From: Paenibacillus sp. MMS20-IR301
Lineage (GTDB): Bacteria > Bacillota > Bacilli > Paenibacillales > Paenibacillaceae
Assembly (NCBI RefSeq): GCF_032302195.1
Contig: NZ_CP135275.1
Location: 7,585,001-7,649,000 of the forward strand
DNA: 64,000 nt
Direction of reading: 5' to 3'
A program made the position numbers and the translations under genes. Under the pieces are notes generated by a model that did no database searches, was not told the DNA's origin, and saw only the letters and a list, made by a program, of their open reading frames with translations. Each line of letters starts with the position of its first letter. The stretch's first letter is position 1. Of the stretch, positions 51,047 through 61,726 are shown in pieces.

Positions 51047-52057
51047 ATGATGGATGACCGGATTATATCAGCCAATCTGATGATGGACGAACAGGCGGTT
51101 GAATTAAGCCTGCGCCCCCGTTATCTGGGTGAATACATCGGACAGAACCGGGTTAAAGAGAACCTGAAGATATATATTGAAGCCGCCAAGATGCGAAGCG
51201 AAGCGCTGGATCATGTGCTGCTCTACGGGCCTCCCGGCCTCGGCAAAACCACGCTCGCCAACATTATCGCTAATGAGCTGGGCGTCAATCTGCGCACCAC
51301 CTCCGGCCCGGCCATCGAGCGGCCGGGCGATCTGGCCGCTCTGCTGACCAACCTGCAGGAAGGCGATGTGCTGTTCATCGACGAGATTCACCGCCTGCAC
51401 CGCACGGTAGAGGAGGTCATGTATCCGGCGATGGAGGATTTCGCGCTGGATATTATGATCGGCAAAGGCCCGAGCGCCCGCTCGGTGCGGCTGGATCTGC
51501 CGCCGTTCACGCTGATCGGGGCGACGACCCGCGCCGGGCTGCTGTCCGCTCCGCTGCGTGACCGCTTCGGCGTAGTCAGCCGCCTCGAGTATTACACGAC
51601 CGATGAGCTGAGCTTCATCGTGTCGCGTAACGCCGAGCTGCTGGGCATCGAGATTCTGGGCGATGCCGCCGAAGAGATTGCCCTGCGGGCCCGCGGGACT
51701 CCGCGGATTGCCAACCGCCTCCTGAAGCGGGTGCGGGATTATGCGCAGGTCCGGGGGGACGGGATCATCACCCCGGACATCGCCGCTGAATCGCTGAAGA
51801 TGCTTCAGGTAGACCCGCGCGGCCTGGACAGCATCGACCATAAGATGCTGCAGTCGATGATCGGCTCTTTCCGCGGCGGCCCTGTCGGACTGGATACTAT
51901 CGCCGCTACCATCGGCGAGGAGAGCCAGACGATCGAGGATGTCTACGAGCCGTATCTGCTGCAAATTGGTTTCCTGCAGCGTACACCGCGGGGGCGCATC
52001 GTGACTCCGGCAGCCTATCATCATCTGGGGCTGCCGCTGCCGCCGCAGCAGAATTGA
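51047..52057 (+). CDS. ruvB: Holliday junction DNA helicase subunit RuvB
   Basis: The 336-residue AAA+ ATPase drives branch migration with RuvA. It has Walker A (GPPGLGKTT), Walker B (IDEIHRL), sensor 1 (GATTRAG), the arginine-finger region (PLRDRFG) and a C-terminal winged helix ([10 protein letters not shown]). ATG 51047 is 5 bp after GGAG and ATG 51050 is 8 bp after it; either is possible. It lies 32 bp after ruvA in the same operon. Confidence 0.96.
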   Translation: MMDDRIISANLMMDEQAVELSLRPRYLGEYIGQNRVKENLKIYIEAAKMRSEALDHVLLYGPPGLGKTTLANIIANELGVNLRTTSGPAIERPGDLAALLTNLQEGDVLFIDEIHRLHRTVEEVMYPAMEDFALDIMIGKGPSARSVRLDLPPFTLIGATTRAGLLSAPLRDRFGVVSRLEYYTTDELSFIVSRNAELLGIEILGDAAEEIALRARGTPRIANRLLKRVRDYAQVRGDGIITPDIAAESLKMLQVDPRGLDSIDHKMLQSMIGSFRGGPVGLDTIAATIGEESQTIEDVYEPYLLQIGFLQRTPRGRIVTPAAYHHLGLPLPPQQN

Positions 52058-52198
52058 TGCCGGATGGAACAAAACTGTCCGTGCAACCGTTGATAGAGGT
52101 GCAGAATGCTAACACAACTAAGGAGTATGCTTCCGGAACAAGTTCTAAATGAAGCTTTCATAGGATGCCGTGCTCTATAAACTTTTAGGAGGCCTACA

Positions 52199-54304
52199 AT
52201 GAAGCTTGCCAAGCGGAAAAAAACGGGGATGGGGCTGCTGGGCCGCGGCGCACTGGCTGCGCTGCTGGTTGCAGCCAGTGTCCTGGCTCCTGCAGGTACC
52301 ACTCATGCCGACGCAAACGGGACGATCCGGGTTGCGTTGTACGCCGATATAGGCAGTAAATACAAATCAACAGTACCGCTGATTACATTGCAGTCGGATT
52401 CGGGCTTCAGCCTGCTTCCGGCTGCGGGCGGAGCACCGCTGCTTGCGGTTCCGGCCCAGAACAAAGTCCGCATCAGCCTGGACGGCTACCGGGTGAAGGT
52501 GCTCGAAACACCGACCTGGCAGGTAGCGGCGGATGCGGCCAAGAAGCTGCAGTCTACTTCGGACAAGCCGCAGCTGTTCATGGCAACGCGGGGCGGTGCC
52601 AAGGTCTATCAGCTTTATACCGGAGGCTACGCCAGTGAGAGTGCAGCTACTAACGGGCTCGCCTCGGTTCAAAAGGCAGGGCTGGCTCTTCCTGCCGGCC
52701 AGACGCCTGCAGTAGCCGGAACGAAACATCTGTCCGCTGGCGCCTTCACGACGCTGGAGGAAGCGCAGGGAGTTGTCGGAAGTTTTACGGCTGCGGGCCT
52801 CGACGCCTGGCCGGTGTTTGTCTCCGGGGCGGATGGCAGTACGCGGACTGAAGTATGGGTGGGCGAGGCAGTTAACGACAGCAGCCTTGCCGCAATCTCT
52901 GCTTCAGCGGCCGCTGCACTTCCCCAGTATGCACTGACCCCGCTGGCTGCGGGCAGCTCCGGGTTAATCGTCCGGATGGATGCGGGACTTGATTTCACCA
53001 CGGAGACCCAGGCGTTTCATTATCTTCTGTCCGGCAGTGAGGCCAAGTTTGTTGCCGCCGGCAATGAGAAGGGAATTCTGCTTACCGAAAGATCAAAGCG
53101 GATCTACCGCGGCGATCTGGAGCTTGGCAGTCTGAACGGTTCCTTGTCAGTAATCAATGTAGTGCCGCTGGAACAATACCTGTATGCGGTAGTCGGCGGT
53201 GAAGTATCCTCGGGATGGCCGGAGGAAGCGCTCAAGGCCCAGGCGGTCGCAGCACGCAGCTATGCGCTGGCTCAAGGCAACCGTTTTGATGTAGCGAATG
53301 TAGTAGACACTACACTAAGCCAGGTATATAACGGTATTAGTGCCGAAGCTCCTGTCATCACAAGAGCAGTGGATGCTACCGCCGGTGAAGTACTGATGAG
53401 CGGCGGCAAGATTGTCGAAGCCGTGTTCTCCTCGAACAGCGGCGGGGTCACTGCAGATCCGTCGGAGGTCTGGAATAACGGCGGAGATACCTTCGTCAGT
53501 GTAGCCAGCGCCGAGGATGCTGCGGCAGTGGCCTCATCCAAGAAGTGGTACTATCTGCTGCTGGACAGCGGCATTTCCGGTTATGCGCGTGAGGATAATA
53601 TCAAGCTGACCGGCAACTCCACCGCAGCAGGTCTTCCGCTGGCTACAGCAACGGCCAAGGATGTCAATATCCGGCCGCTGCCGGTTATTGAGAGCAGTGT
53701 AACGCCGACAGGCAAGCTGAACCCCGGCGATAATGCCGTAGTGCTGGATCAGGTTTTTGAATCCGGCAGCTATAGCTGGATTAAGGGGCCTTATACTTCC
53801 GCTGATCTGCTCAAAAGCCTGACCGGCAAAGTCAGCGGTACGCTGCCCTCCTCCATCACCAGCCTTCAGGTCACCAAGCGCGGGCCTTCTGGAAGAGCGG
53901 TTGAAGTTAAAGCAAACGGCCAGATCCTGCAGGTGAAATACCCGGATTTATTCCGCTCTTCGTTTGGCGGACTGCCCAGCACTTTGTTTGATATTGTACC
54001 TGCCGGAAGTTATACTGTACTAGGCGCTGACGGCAGTACAGCTGCTATCGGCAGCTCAGCAAGCGCCGGAGTGCTCTCTGCAACCGGTAAAGTAACAGCT
54101 GCCGGCAGCGGAACCGTTGTTATGGGTGCGGATCAGACATCCAGAGTGGTTACGAACAGCCCCGGATTCTATTTCATCGGCTGGGGGAACGGCCACGGAC
54201 TCGGTATGTCCCAATGGGGTGTGAAGGGTATGGCGGACAGCGGGTATGATTATAAGCAAATATTGCAACACTATTTTAATAACGTTACTATAGTTAAGGA
54301 ATGA
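52199..54304 (+). CDS. SpoIID/LytB-domain protein with SPOR-like region
   Basis: The 701-residue protein has a signal peptide ending near residue 38. SpoIID/LytB proteins are peptidoglycan-directed (SpoIID is a lytic transglycosylase acting in engulfment; LytB enhances amidase). Two SPOR-like stretches (about 80-150 and 170-245, with [14 protein letters not shown]) precede the SpoIID core (from about 300, [15 protein letters not shown] and [14 protein letters not shown]). The conserved closing motif [12 protein letters not shown] appears only near residue 663, so about 200 residues with an SH3-like character are inserted in the core. It is twice the length of SpoIID itself. ATG follows TAGGAGG. 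The B. subtilis equivalent is unclear. Confidence 0.85.
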   Translation: MKLAKRKKTGMGLLGRGALAALLVAASVLAPAGTTHADANGTIRVALYADIGSKYKSTVPLITLQSDSGFSLLPAAGGAPLLAVPAQNKVRISLDGYRVKVLETPTWQVAADAAKKLQSTSDKPQLFMATRGGAKVYQLYTGGYASESAATNGLASVQKAGLALPAGQTPAVAGTKHLSAGAFTTLEEAQGVVGSFTAAGLDAWPVFVSGADGSTRTEVWVGEAVNDSSLAAISASAAAALPQYALTPLAAGSSGLIVRMDAGLDFTTETQAFHYLLSGSEAKFVAAGNEKGILLTERSKRIYRGDLELGSLNGSLSVINVVPLEQYLYAVVGGEVSSGWPEEALKAQAVAARSYALAQGNRFDVANVVDTTLSQVYNGISAEAPVITRAVDATAGEVLMSGGKIVEAVFSSNSGGVTADPSEVWNNGGDTFVSVASAEDAAAVASSKKWYYLLLDSGISGYAREDNIKLTGNSTAAGLPLATATAKDVNIRPLPVIESSVTPTGKLNPGDNAVVLDQVFESGSYSWIKGPYTSADLLKSLTGKVSGTLPSSITSLQVTKRGPSGRAVEVKANGQILQVKYPDLFRSSFGGLPSTLFDIVPAGSYTVLGADGSTAAIGSSASAGVLSATGKVTAAGSGTVVMGADQTSRVVTNSPGFYFIGWGNGHGLGMSQWGVKGMADSGYDYKQILQHYFNNVTIVKE

Positions 54305-54314
54305 AGATCCCATC

Positions 54315-55343
54315 ATGAATGTAGATAATTATGATTTCCATTTGCCGGAGGAACTGATTGCCCAGACTCCGCTTGCCGACCGCAGTTCTTCCAGGCTGCT
54401 GCTTGTGAACAAGGAGAATGGTCAGCTGGAGCACGGGCATTTCACGGATATACTGCAGCAGTTCCGCCCGGGAGATACACTGGTACTCAACGATACACGG
54501 GTAATTCCCGCCAGGCTGTTCGGTGTCAAGGAAGACACCGGTGCCAAGGCGGAGGTGCTGCTGCTGAAGAATCTTGGGGAAGACCGCTGGGAGGCGCTGG
54601 TGAAGCCCGGCAAGAAGCTGAAGACAGGCGCTGTAATTATCTTCAGTGAAGAGCTCCGTGCGGTAATAGAGGATGAGGCGGATATGGGCGGACGGACGCT
54701 CCGCTTCATCTATCAGGGAATCTTCCAGGAGATTCTGGACCGGCTCGGCTCGATGCCGCTTCCGCCATATATTAAGGAAACGCTGGACGACCGCGAGCGG
54801 TATCAGACAGTCTATGCTCGGCAGGAAGGTTCGGCAGCCGCACCTACGGCCGGATTGCATTTCACCAAGGAGCTGCTGGAGCAGATTGCCGCCATCGGCG
54901 TTAATATTGCCTATATTACGCTGCATGTAGGGCTTGGCACCTTCCGCCCGATGTCCGTAGAGACAGTGGAAGAGCATGTCATGCATGCGGAGTATTTCGA
55001 GCTCTCCTCAGAGACGGCAGATTTGCTGAATGAGGCCAGAGCAAGAGGCGGACGTATTATCGCGGTCGGCACCACCTCCTGCCGGACGCTTGAAACCGCA
55101 GGAAGACAGTCAGCCGGCGGACTGCTGCAGGAATGCAGCGGCTGGACGGATATTTTCATCTATCCGGGCTATGAATTCACTGTTGTCAATGCACTGATTA
55201 CCAACTTTCATCTGCCCAAGTCTACCTTGGTGATGCTGGTGAGCGCTTTAGCCGGACGGGAGCATATTCTCGCCGCATATGAAGAAGCCATCAGGCAGAA
55301 GTACCGGTTCTTCAGCTTTGGCGATGCAATGTTCATTTATTAA
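54315..55343 (+). CDS. queA: tRNA preQ1 ribosyltransferase-isomerase QueA
   Basis: The 342-residue enzyme transfers the ribosyl part of S-adenosylmethionine to preQ1 in tRNA to give epoxyqueuosine. It starts with [16 protein letters not shown] and carries the family motifs [22 protein letters not shown] and [12 protein letters not shown]. The length equals the Bacillus protein. It starts 10 bp after the SpoIID-like gene and 21 bp before tgt, forming one operon of queuosine genes. Confidence 0.96.
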   Translation: MNVDNYDFHLPEELIAQTPLADRSSSRLLLVNKENGQLEHGHFTDILQQFRPGDTLVLNDTRVIPARLFGVKEDTGAKAEVLLLKNLGEDRWEALVKPGKKLKTGAVIIFSEELRAVIEDEADMGGRTLRFIYQGIFQEILDRLGSMPLPPYIKETLDDRERYQTVYARQEGSAAAPTAGLHFTKELLEQIAAIGVNIAYITLHVGLGTFRPMSVETVEEHVMHAEYFELSSETADLLNEARARGGRIIAVGTTSCRTLETAGRQSAGGLLQECSGWTDIFIYPGYEFTVVNALITNFHLPKSTLVMLVSALAGREHILAAYEEAIRQKYRFFSFGDAMFIY

Positions 55344-56501
<1,158 letters not shown>

Positions 56502-56544
56502 AAATTAAATGAGGCGTTAAGTTTGTTGAAAGGGGGGAAATAAT

Positions 56545-56859
56545 ATGTCAAGTTTTCAACTGGCAGCAGCTACAGGCGGCGGGGGCAGCATACTCGGCCT
56601 TGTAGGTCCATTTGTACTTATGTTTGTTGTATTCTACTTCCTGTTGATTCGTCCGCAGCAGAAGAAGACCAAAACACGTAATGCCATGCTTAAGTCGCTG
56701 AAGAAAGGCGATAAGATTGTTACAATTGGCGGTCTTCACGGAACAATCATGGAGATTTCGGATGACATCGTGGTTTTGCGGGTGAATGATGTTACCCGTT
56801 TGACCTTCGACCGCGGCTCCATCAGCCACGGCGTAGTAGAAGCAGACGACAAAGAATAG
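56545..56859 (+). CDS. yajC: Preprotein translocase accessory subunit YajC
   Basis: The 104-residue protein has one N-terminal membrane span (GLVGPFVLMFVVFYFLLI) followed by the RPQQKK motif and a cytoplasmic domain with KGDKIVTIGGLHG. YajC associates with SecDF at the Sec translocon. The N-terminus carries a short Ala/Gly-rich lead. ATG follows AAAGGGGGG. A terminator follows, ending the queA-tgt-yajC unit. Confidence 0.94.
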   Translation: MSSFQLAAATGGGGSILGLVGPFVLMFVVFYFLLIRPQQKKTKTRNAMLKSLKKGDKIVTIGGLHGTIMEISDDIVVLRVNDVTRLTFDRGSISHGVVEADDKE

Positions 56860-56880
56860 GTTGTCCTGATTCAAGTACAT

Positions 56881-56921
56881 AAAAACCGGCGTTTCTCTTA
56901 GGAGAATACGCCGGTTTTTTT
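56881..56921 (+). terminator. Terminator after yajC
   Basis: The stem AACCGGCGT / ACGCCGGTT, with an inner TTCTC / GAGAA pairing, is flanked by an A run and seven T. It could act on both strands. Confidence 0.9.
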
Positions 56922-56979
56922 CGGAGATAAGAATTTATATGTTTCTGGGTCCCCGCAAGTACCGCTTTGTAGAGATGTT

Positions 56980-57819
56980 TTAACGGGTATGGGTGGCGCG
57001 GCTTCTGACCCGCAAGCGGTCTTCGCCGCTGCGAAGCGTAAGTTTGGCAAGCTTGACGGCAACAGTTGTAGATACAACTGCCAGCAAAGTTCCCCCAAGC
57101 ATATCAGTCAGCCAGTGAATCCCCAGATAGAAGATTCCGAACACAATAACTACAGCCGAGATTCCGCTAATGACCATCCAGCGGCGGTTGCCGGAGCGGA
57201 AGGCCAGGAGAGCCATCGATACAGAGATTGCCGTATGCAGACTCGGGAAACAGTTATTCAGGCCGGACAACGGCCGGTACTCCTGTTCAAACCTCGGAAA
57301 TACCTCCAGCATGGTGAATTTTACTCCGGCGGGCACATAGGACCACACTTCGTTGACCGGGAAATACAGATAGAAAGGTATGGCGATCGCATAGGTCAGT
57401 ATAATGGTATAGCAGGTCGCATAGAGCAACACGCGGTTTTTATCAAGCAGATAAATGCCCAGCGAAGCAGCGAGTACGGATTGCAGCATGAAAATATAGA
57501 AGAATACGATGACCGGCGTCAGCCAGGGGGCATAGAACAGCTCCTGAACATGTCTGACGAAGTGACCCTCTAGTCCGAAGACGAAAGAAGTATAATCAGC
57601 AGCCAGATGCATCTTCCGCTCAATCTGCAGCTCATATTTATTGAGTGCAAGAACGCTGAACATTCCAACAATAATCAGAATGAATTTGTAGGACCTCAGC
57701 ATTTCTCTTCCGATTTCGACTAATGCCATCAGCGGATTGCGCCGGGCGCCGATCCAAATGAGCAGTACAACAATGAGAGTGGTGTAGACAGCAATTAAAT
57801 TCATGGAATGGTAAAGCAA
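56980..57819 (-). CDS. PAP2-superfamily membrane phosphatase
   Basis: The roughly 279-residue protein has about six hydrophobic segments and the PAP2 motifs PSLHTAIS and YLGIHWLTDMLGG, with histidines for phosphoryl transfer. The pattern resembles the inositol phosphorylceramide synthase/PAP2_3 branch. It probably dephosphorylates or exchanges lipid phosphates at the membrane. A TTG at 57819 is 11 bp after AAGGAGG and is preferred; TTG 57843 overlaps that site and ATG 57804 is too far from it. It is inserted on the opposite strand between yajC and the yrzE-like gene, unlike Bacillus gene order. Substrate unknown. Confidence 0.8.
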   Translation of the reverse strand: MLYHSMNLIAVYTTLIVVLLIWIGARRNPLMALVEIGREMLRSYKFILIIVGMFSVLALNKYELQIERKMHLAADYTSFVFGLEGHFVRHVQELFYAPWLTPVIVFFYIFMLQSVLAASLGIYLLDKNRVLLYATCYTIILTYAIAIPFYLYFPVNEVWSYVPAGVKFTMLEVFPRFEQEYRPLSGLNNCFPSLHTAISVSMALLAFRSGNRRWMVISGISAVVIVFGIFYLGIHWLTDMLGGTLLAVVSTTVAVKLAKLTLRSGEDRLRVRSRATHTR

Positions 57820-57916
57820 AGTATCGTAAGCCTCCTTGATCAATTACGCATAAGTCAGATGATCACAGTGTATCACATTTTCAAGGAGAGATTTCAAATT
57901 TTGAAAATTATATATT

Positions 57917-58309
57917 TTAGTTCTTTTGTAAATTAACACCAAATATTCCTCCGAGTGCGCTGATCCCTGCGGCAGCCAGTACCCATAACAGATCCATGCC
58001 GGCTGGTGCACTGTCCAGTGCCAGGAAGCCGACCAGCAGGACAATCAGTCCGTAGAATGCTCCGGTGAGCGCCCCCTGATACCACCCTTTACTGGAAGCC
58101 CTGCTGCCGGCGGTCAATCCGCCGAAAGCGGCAGCGATGCCGTGGACGATATAAGTGTACATGGTGAGATCCTGCTCCTGCAGCCCGCTGCCCCAAAGAA
58201 GAAGGGAAAGGACAAATGCTCCGAGCAGCATCCACAGGAAAGCCCGGCATAAACCTGATAATACAGGACTGGATATTTTCCATGAGAACAGACGCCTGAT
58301 CAAGGACAT
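57917..58309 (-). CDS. TIGR04086/YrzE-like membrane protein
   Basis: The 130-residue protein has four hydrophobic spans with Gly-rich helices (IVHGIAAAFGGLTAGSRAS). It matches the TIGR04086 family, which includes Bacillus YrzE, and sits in the corresponding position between yajC and spoVB. ATG 58309 has AGGAGG 8 bp upstream; an earlier in-frame TTG overlaps the ribosome site. Function unknown. Confidence 0.75.
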   Translation of the reverse strand: MSLIRRLFSWKISSPVLSGLCRAFLWMLLGAFVLSLLLWGSGLQEQDLTMYTYIVHGIAAAFGGLTAGSRASSKGWYQGALTGAFYGLIVLLVGFLALDSAPAGMDLLWVLAAAGISALGGIFGVNLQKN

Positions 58310-58620
58310 GGTACAACCTCCTAAAAGTTTTGTTAGCACTCACTACTTCCGAATCCGCTTCGTACAAAACTTGCTCCGGAAGCATATGCTTAGTTTTGTT
58401 AGCATTTCGTTCCGGTTAGAAGCTTGGTCTGTGTGCTGGTACTAATCATTGTATGGGGAGGCTTGCCCCATTAGTACAAGACATCAGATATGACTTTTAC
58501 CAGTAATTTATCAAACAGCTTCCGAATGTTCCCTTGGCAGGCAGGCCAGAATAGGGTTACATTACTCCGCCCGGACGGCTGAAGCTGACGGGTGAGAAGC
58601 GGAAGGGGAGCGAAGAGAAT
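58310..58620. other. Divergent intergenic region, no gene seen
   Basis: This spacer of about 310 bp separates the YrzE-like and DUF421 genes. It contains two copies of GTTTTGTTAGCA (about 58326 and 58394) but no convincing ORF, RNA or promoter consensus. Confidence 0.55.
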
Positions 58621-59427
58621 ATGTTGTTCCAGCATATTACTGCCCATATCTTTCTGACCGTGCTGATGTATATCTTCATTTTCCTGAGTATGCGCATCAT
58701 GGGCAAACGGGAAATCGGCAAACTGTCCGTATTTGATCTGACGATTTCCATCATGATTGCCGAGATCGCTGTGTTTGTCATTGAAGATATGGAGCGGCCC
58801 ATTTACGACGGATTTGTGCCCATGGCAACGCTGGTTCTGATTCAGGTACTTGTCGCACAGCTCAGCCTGAAAAGCCGGAAGCTGCGCCTGCTGGTGGACG
58901 GCAAGCCAAGCATCCTGATCTCCGGCGGCAAGCTGCACCGGGGCGAGATGCGTAAACAGAGATATAATATCGATGATCTGCTGATGCAGCTCCGCGGGCA
59001 GAATATCGACAGCCCGGCGGATGTGGAGTTCGCCATTCTGGAGACGAGCGGGCAGCTTACCGTTATTGAGAAGAATAAAGGCGTCTCCTCATCCAATCAG
59101 ACGGGCAACAGCAGTTCAAGCGCAGAGCAGAAAGAACAAAACAGCAGCAGCGGGGACAGCAGCTCCGGGAATTCAAGCGGCGGGAAATCCGGAAGCTCCG
59201 GCGATGCCGTGAAGCTGCCCAAGCACAAAATCCGTTATGAAGGCCTGCCGATTCCCCTGATCATGGATGGTAAGGTTCAGGACGGGAATCTGGAGATGAT
59301 CGGCAAAAACCGGTTTTGGCTCAGAACCCAGATCCGGCAAAAAGGCGTTTCTGATTTCCGTGATGTCTTCCTGTGCTCTGTTGATCACAAAGGCCAGCTC
59401 TATATCGATCCGATCAACCCGAGGTAA
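58621..59427 (+). CDS. DUF421 membrane protein (YrbG/YetF type)
   Basis: The 268-residue protein has three N-terminal membrane spans (about 8-85) and a cytoplasmic DUF421 domain (from about 86, RLLVDGKPSILISGGKL). Homologues include Bacillus YrbG and YetF; their biochemical role is not established. A Ser/Gly/Asn-rich stretch of about 45 residues (155-198) splits the domain before the C-terminal YEGLPIPLIMDGKV segment. ATG follows AAGGGGAG. Position matches yrbG next to spoVB, although here spoVB is on the opposite strand. Confidence 0.85.
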   Translation: MLFQHITAHIFLTVLMYIFIFLSMRIMGKREIGKLSVFDLTISIMIAEIAVFVIEDMERPIYDGFVPMATLVLIQVLVAQLSLKSRKLRLLVDGKPSILISGGKLHRGEMRKQRYNIDDLLMQLRGQNIDSPADVEFAILETSGQLTVIEKNKGVSSSNQTGNSSSSAEQKEQNSSSGDSSSGNSSGGKSGSSGDAVKLPKHKIRYEGLPIPLIMDGKVQDGNLEMIGKNRFWLRTQIRQKGVSDFRDVFLCSVDHKGQLYIDPINPR

Positions 59428-59435
59428 GGGACGGC

Positions 59436-61034
59436 TTAGCTGTGCCACCTTTTCATAAAGGGCAGCCGTTCCAGATCACGCCCCGAGATCAGCCCTGACA
59501 ACAGGCAGATGCTAAGATAGATGCCCATCCCGCACGCAGCGGCAACCAGAAACTGTATCCACTGTGAAGAGGAGACGGGGACAGAAGTATAGACGTAGGA
59601 CATCCCGGCAGCCATGATGATTGTAGCGGCTATGATCTTAACCGGATCCGCCCATCTCAGGGACATGGCGGTCAGGCGGATCACGCTGTAGCCGTGCAGC
59701 ACGGTGACGAGGAGGCTGTTGACAATGATGGCGGCAATGGCACCTTGTATTCCGTACTCGGGGCGTGAGGCCAGCAGGAGAATCAGCAGAATTTTCACAA
59801 CAGCTCCTATCAGCGTATTGACCAGCGCTTTACCCGGACGGTCCATAGCCTGAAGGGCTGCCTGCAGCGGAGCCTGAACATATAGAAATAAAGCAAACGG
59901 CGCCATCATCCGCAGCATTGGTGCCGTATCTGCTGCATTGCCGTACATCAGCGTACATAACGGTACGGCAAGAATATACATAACGGCTGCGAACGGGGCA
60001 CCGGTAACCATGGCGAGCCGCAATGCCTGATGCATTCTTTTATGAATGGTGGGCAGGTCATTGCGCGCAGCTGCCTCAGATAAGGAAGGAACGAGGGAGA
60101 CGGCCAGCGAAGAGCTGAGCACACCCGGCAGCAGCAGCAGCGGGATGACCATTCCCTGCAGGGAGCCGTATTGCGCAGTTGCGGCAGCGGCAGCTATTCC
60201 GGCAAGAGCCAGACTGCGTACAGTAATAATCGACTCCAGCAGGTAGGAGAAGGAGCCGATCAGCCGTCCGGCAGTCACAGGTACGGAGATCCCGATCAGC
60301 CGTTTGAGCATTGGCGTTGTATTGTCTTGTGTTTGCTGTACAGAGGCCTGGCCGGAGTCTGTTGCTTCGGAAGGCGGAGGTGCTGCCTCCTTGCGGTCTT
60401 TGCCTGCGATATAATAATATTGCCATAGCAGAGCCAGCATTCCGGCAATTTCACCGACCGTTACCCCCAGCATTGCCCCCGCCGCCGCAAAGGCGATGCC
60501 CTTGGGCAGCAGCAGCCAGGAGAACCACAGCATGAAAAAAATGCGGATCAGCGACTCCAGCACAGAAGAGTACGCTGAAGGCAGCATGTTCTGCCTGCCC
60601 TGGAAGTAGCCGCGGTACACTGCGGAGACCGCTACGATTGCAATCATGGGAGTCATGCTGACAAAGGTATAATATACCCGCTTGTCTGTAAGGAGAACAC
60701 TGGATACCCATGAGGCGCTGAGCAGGGCAACGAAGGTGAAAATAATACCCAGTGTCAGGCTTAAGGCAAGTCCGGTGTGCAGAATCCGGCGTGATTGCTC
60801 AGGGCGGTTCTCGCCTTCAGCCTCTGCGACCATTTTGGCGACTGCAAGCGGGATTCCACCGGTAATGACTGTTACCAGCACAATGAAAAACGGATAGCCA
60901 AGCTGATATAGTCCTACACCCTCAGCTCCGATAATCCGCGGCAGGGCAATCCGGGGGATGAAGCCAAGCATGCGGTTAATGATACCGGCGAGCAGCAGAA
61001 TTAATGTTCCCTGAATAAAGCTTTGCTTCTTCAA
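59436..61034 (-). CDS. spoVB: SpoVB-type polysaccharide flippase
   Basis: The 532-residue multi-pass protein of the MOP/MATE flippase superfamily has about 14 hydrophobic segments and starts with KKQSFIQGTLILLLAGIINR. SpoVB is needed for spore cortex synthesis and probably flips lipid-linked peptidoglycan precursor. TTG 61034 is 5 bp after AAGGAG; upstream in-frame codons lack a ribosome site. The length is close to Bacillus SpoVB (about 518). Synteny with yrbG and comN supports spoVB over a generic polysaccharide transporter. A short charged loop (DRKEAAPPPSEATDSGQ) lies in the middle. Confidence 0.86.
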   Translation of the reverse strand: MKKQSFIQGTLILLLAGIINRMLGFIPRIALPRIIGAEGVGLYQLGYPFFIVLVTVITGGIPLAVAKMVAEAEGENRPEQSRRILHTGLALSLTLGIIFTFVALLSASWVSSVLLTDKRVYYTFVSMTPMIAIVAVSAVYRGYFQGRQNMLPSAYSSVLESLIRIFFMLWFSWLLLPKGIAFAAAGAMLGVTVGEIAGMLALLWQYYYIAGKDRKEAAPPPSEATDSGQASVQQTQDNTTPMLKRLIGISVPVTAGRLIGSFSYLLESIITVRSLALAGIAAAAATAQYGSLQGMVIPLLLLPGVLSSSLAVSLVPSLSEAAARNDLPTIHKRMHQALRLAMVTGAPFAAVMYILAVPLCTLMYGNAADTAPMLRMMAPFALFLYVQAPLQAALQAMDRPGKALVNTLIGAVVKILLILLLASRPEYGIQGAIAAIIVNSLLVTVLHGYSVIRLTAMSLRWADPVKIIAATIIMAAGMSYVYTSVPVSSSQWIQFLVAAACGMGIYLSICLLSGLISGRDLERLPFMKRWHS

Positions 61035-61241
61035 CGGCACTCCTTCTTCCCAAGTTAAATGAAAACGGCAGCCATTTTTGTTTTTCACGAGAAGGCTTGT
61101 ATAAGGATATGCCGGACCAGCCCCGGTCCATGACAAGCATTCTTTGTGACAAGTTTTTGGCCGAAAGAAGGAATGGCCGGCAGCTAAAGCGAATATTTAT
61201 TTTGAGCATATAAACGAGGAATCTTTGGAGGTGTTGGGCAC

Positions 61242-61493
61242 GTGGAATCGGAACATTGGAATTATGGCGCGCTTAGTGAAGAAATCGAAGCCATGTGCAT
61301 CAGCAAAGCAGAGGAATTCCGGCTCCTCGGCTATGAATATGTGAGCGGTAAGGATATCTGGGACTGCGTCAGCCGTAATTACGATAAGGAAGGGGTACCG
61401 CCGCTGCACAAGCTGGTCAATGATATCTATTCACTGAAATCAAGCAGTTATATGAATTATCTGACCATTGCGGCTTATCGGGGGTACACTTGA
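61242..61493 (+). CDS. comN: ComN-type post-transcriptional regulator
   Basis: The 83-residue cytoplasmic protein matches the Bacillus ComN (YrzD) family, which influences comE mRNA and works with DivIVA. Recognisable pieces are CISKAEEFRLLGYEYVSGKD, the Trp-Asp-Cys-Val segment and LHKLVNDIYSLK. It begins at GTG about 10 bp after GGAGG and sits between spoVB and secD as in Bacillus. Confidence 0.85.
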   Translation: MESEHWNYGALSEEIEAMCISKAEEFRLLGYEYVSGKDIWDCVSRNYDKEGVPPLHKLVNDIYSLKSSSYMNYLTIAAYRGYT

Positions 61494-61660
61494 TCCAGGC
61501 GGATGCTGCCCGGGAACGATTTTCTTTTGCAAACGGGTACAGGAAGCAGTAAAGTAAGAGAAGAGTATTTCAACATTTCCTATTCCGACGGATGGTTTCT
61601 TGCAGAAGCAGAGCCGGCCGTTTTCTTTGTGTGAATTCATGTACCGTCATTCCTTCTGAA

Positions 61661-61689
61661 TTGACGGTCATTTCGCACGTAGCTATAAT
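61661..61689 (+). promoter_or_regulatory. Sigma-A promoter of secD-secF
   Basis: TTGACG (61661-61666) and TATAAT (61684-61689) are separated by exactly 17 bp, 37 bp before the secD start. The -35 overlaps a small ACCGTCA/TGACGGT hairpin (61643-61668) that could weakly terminate upstream transcription. Confidence 0.8.
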
Positions 61690-61726
61690 AGGAATATTGA
61701 GTAATGAAAGGGGAACTAGCTAGAGC

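Noticed and set aside
51104..52072. 322-codon minus-strand frame opposite ruvB
   Set aside because: RuvB is unambiguous on the plus strand; the antisense translation has no domain or ribosome site.
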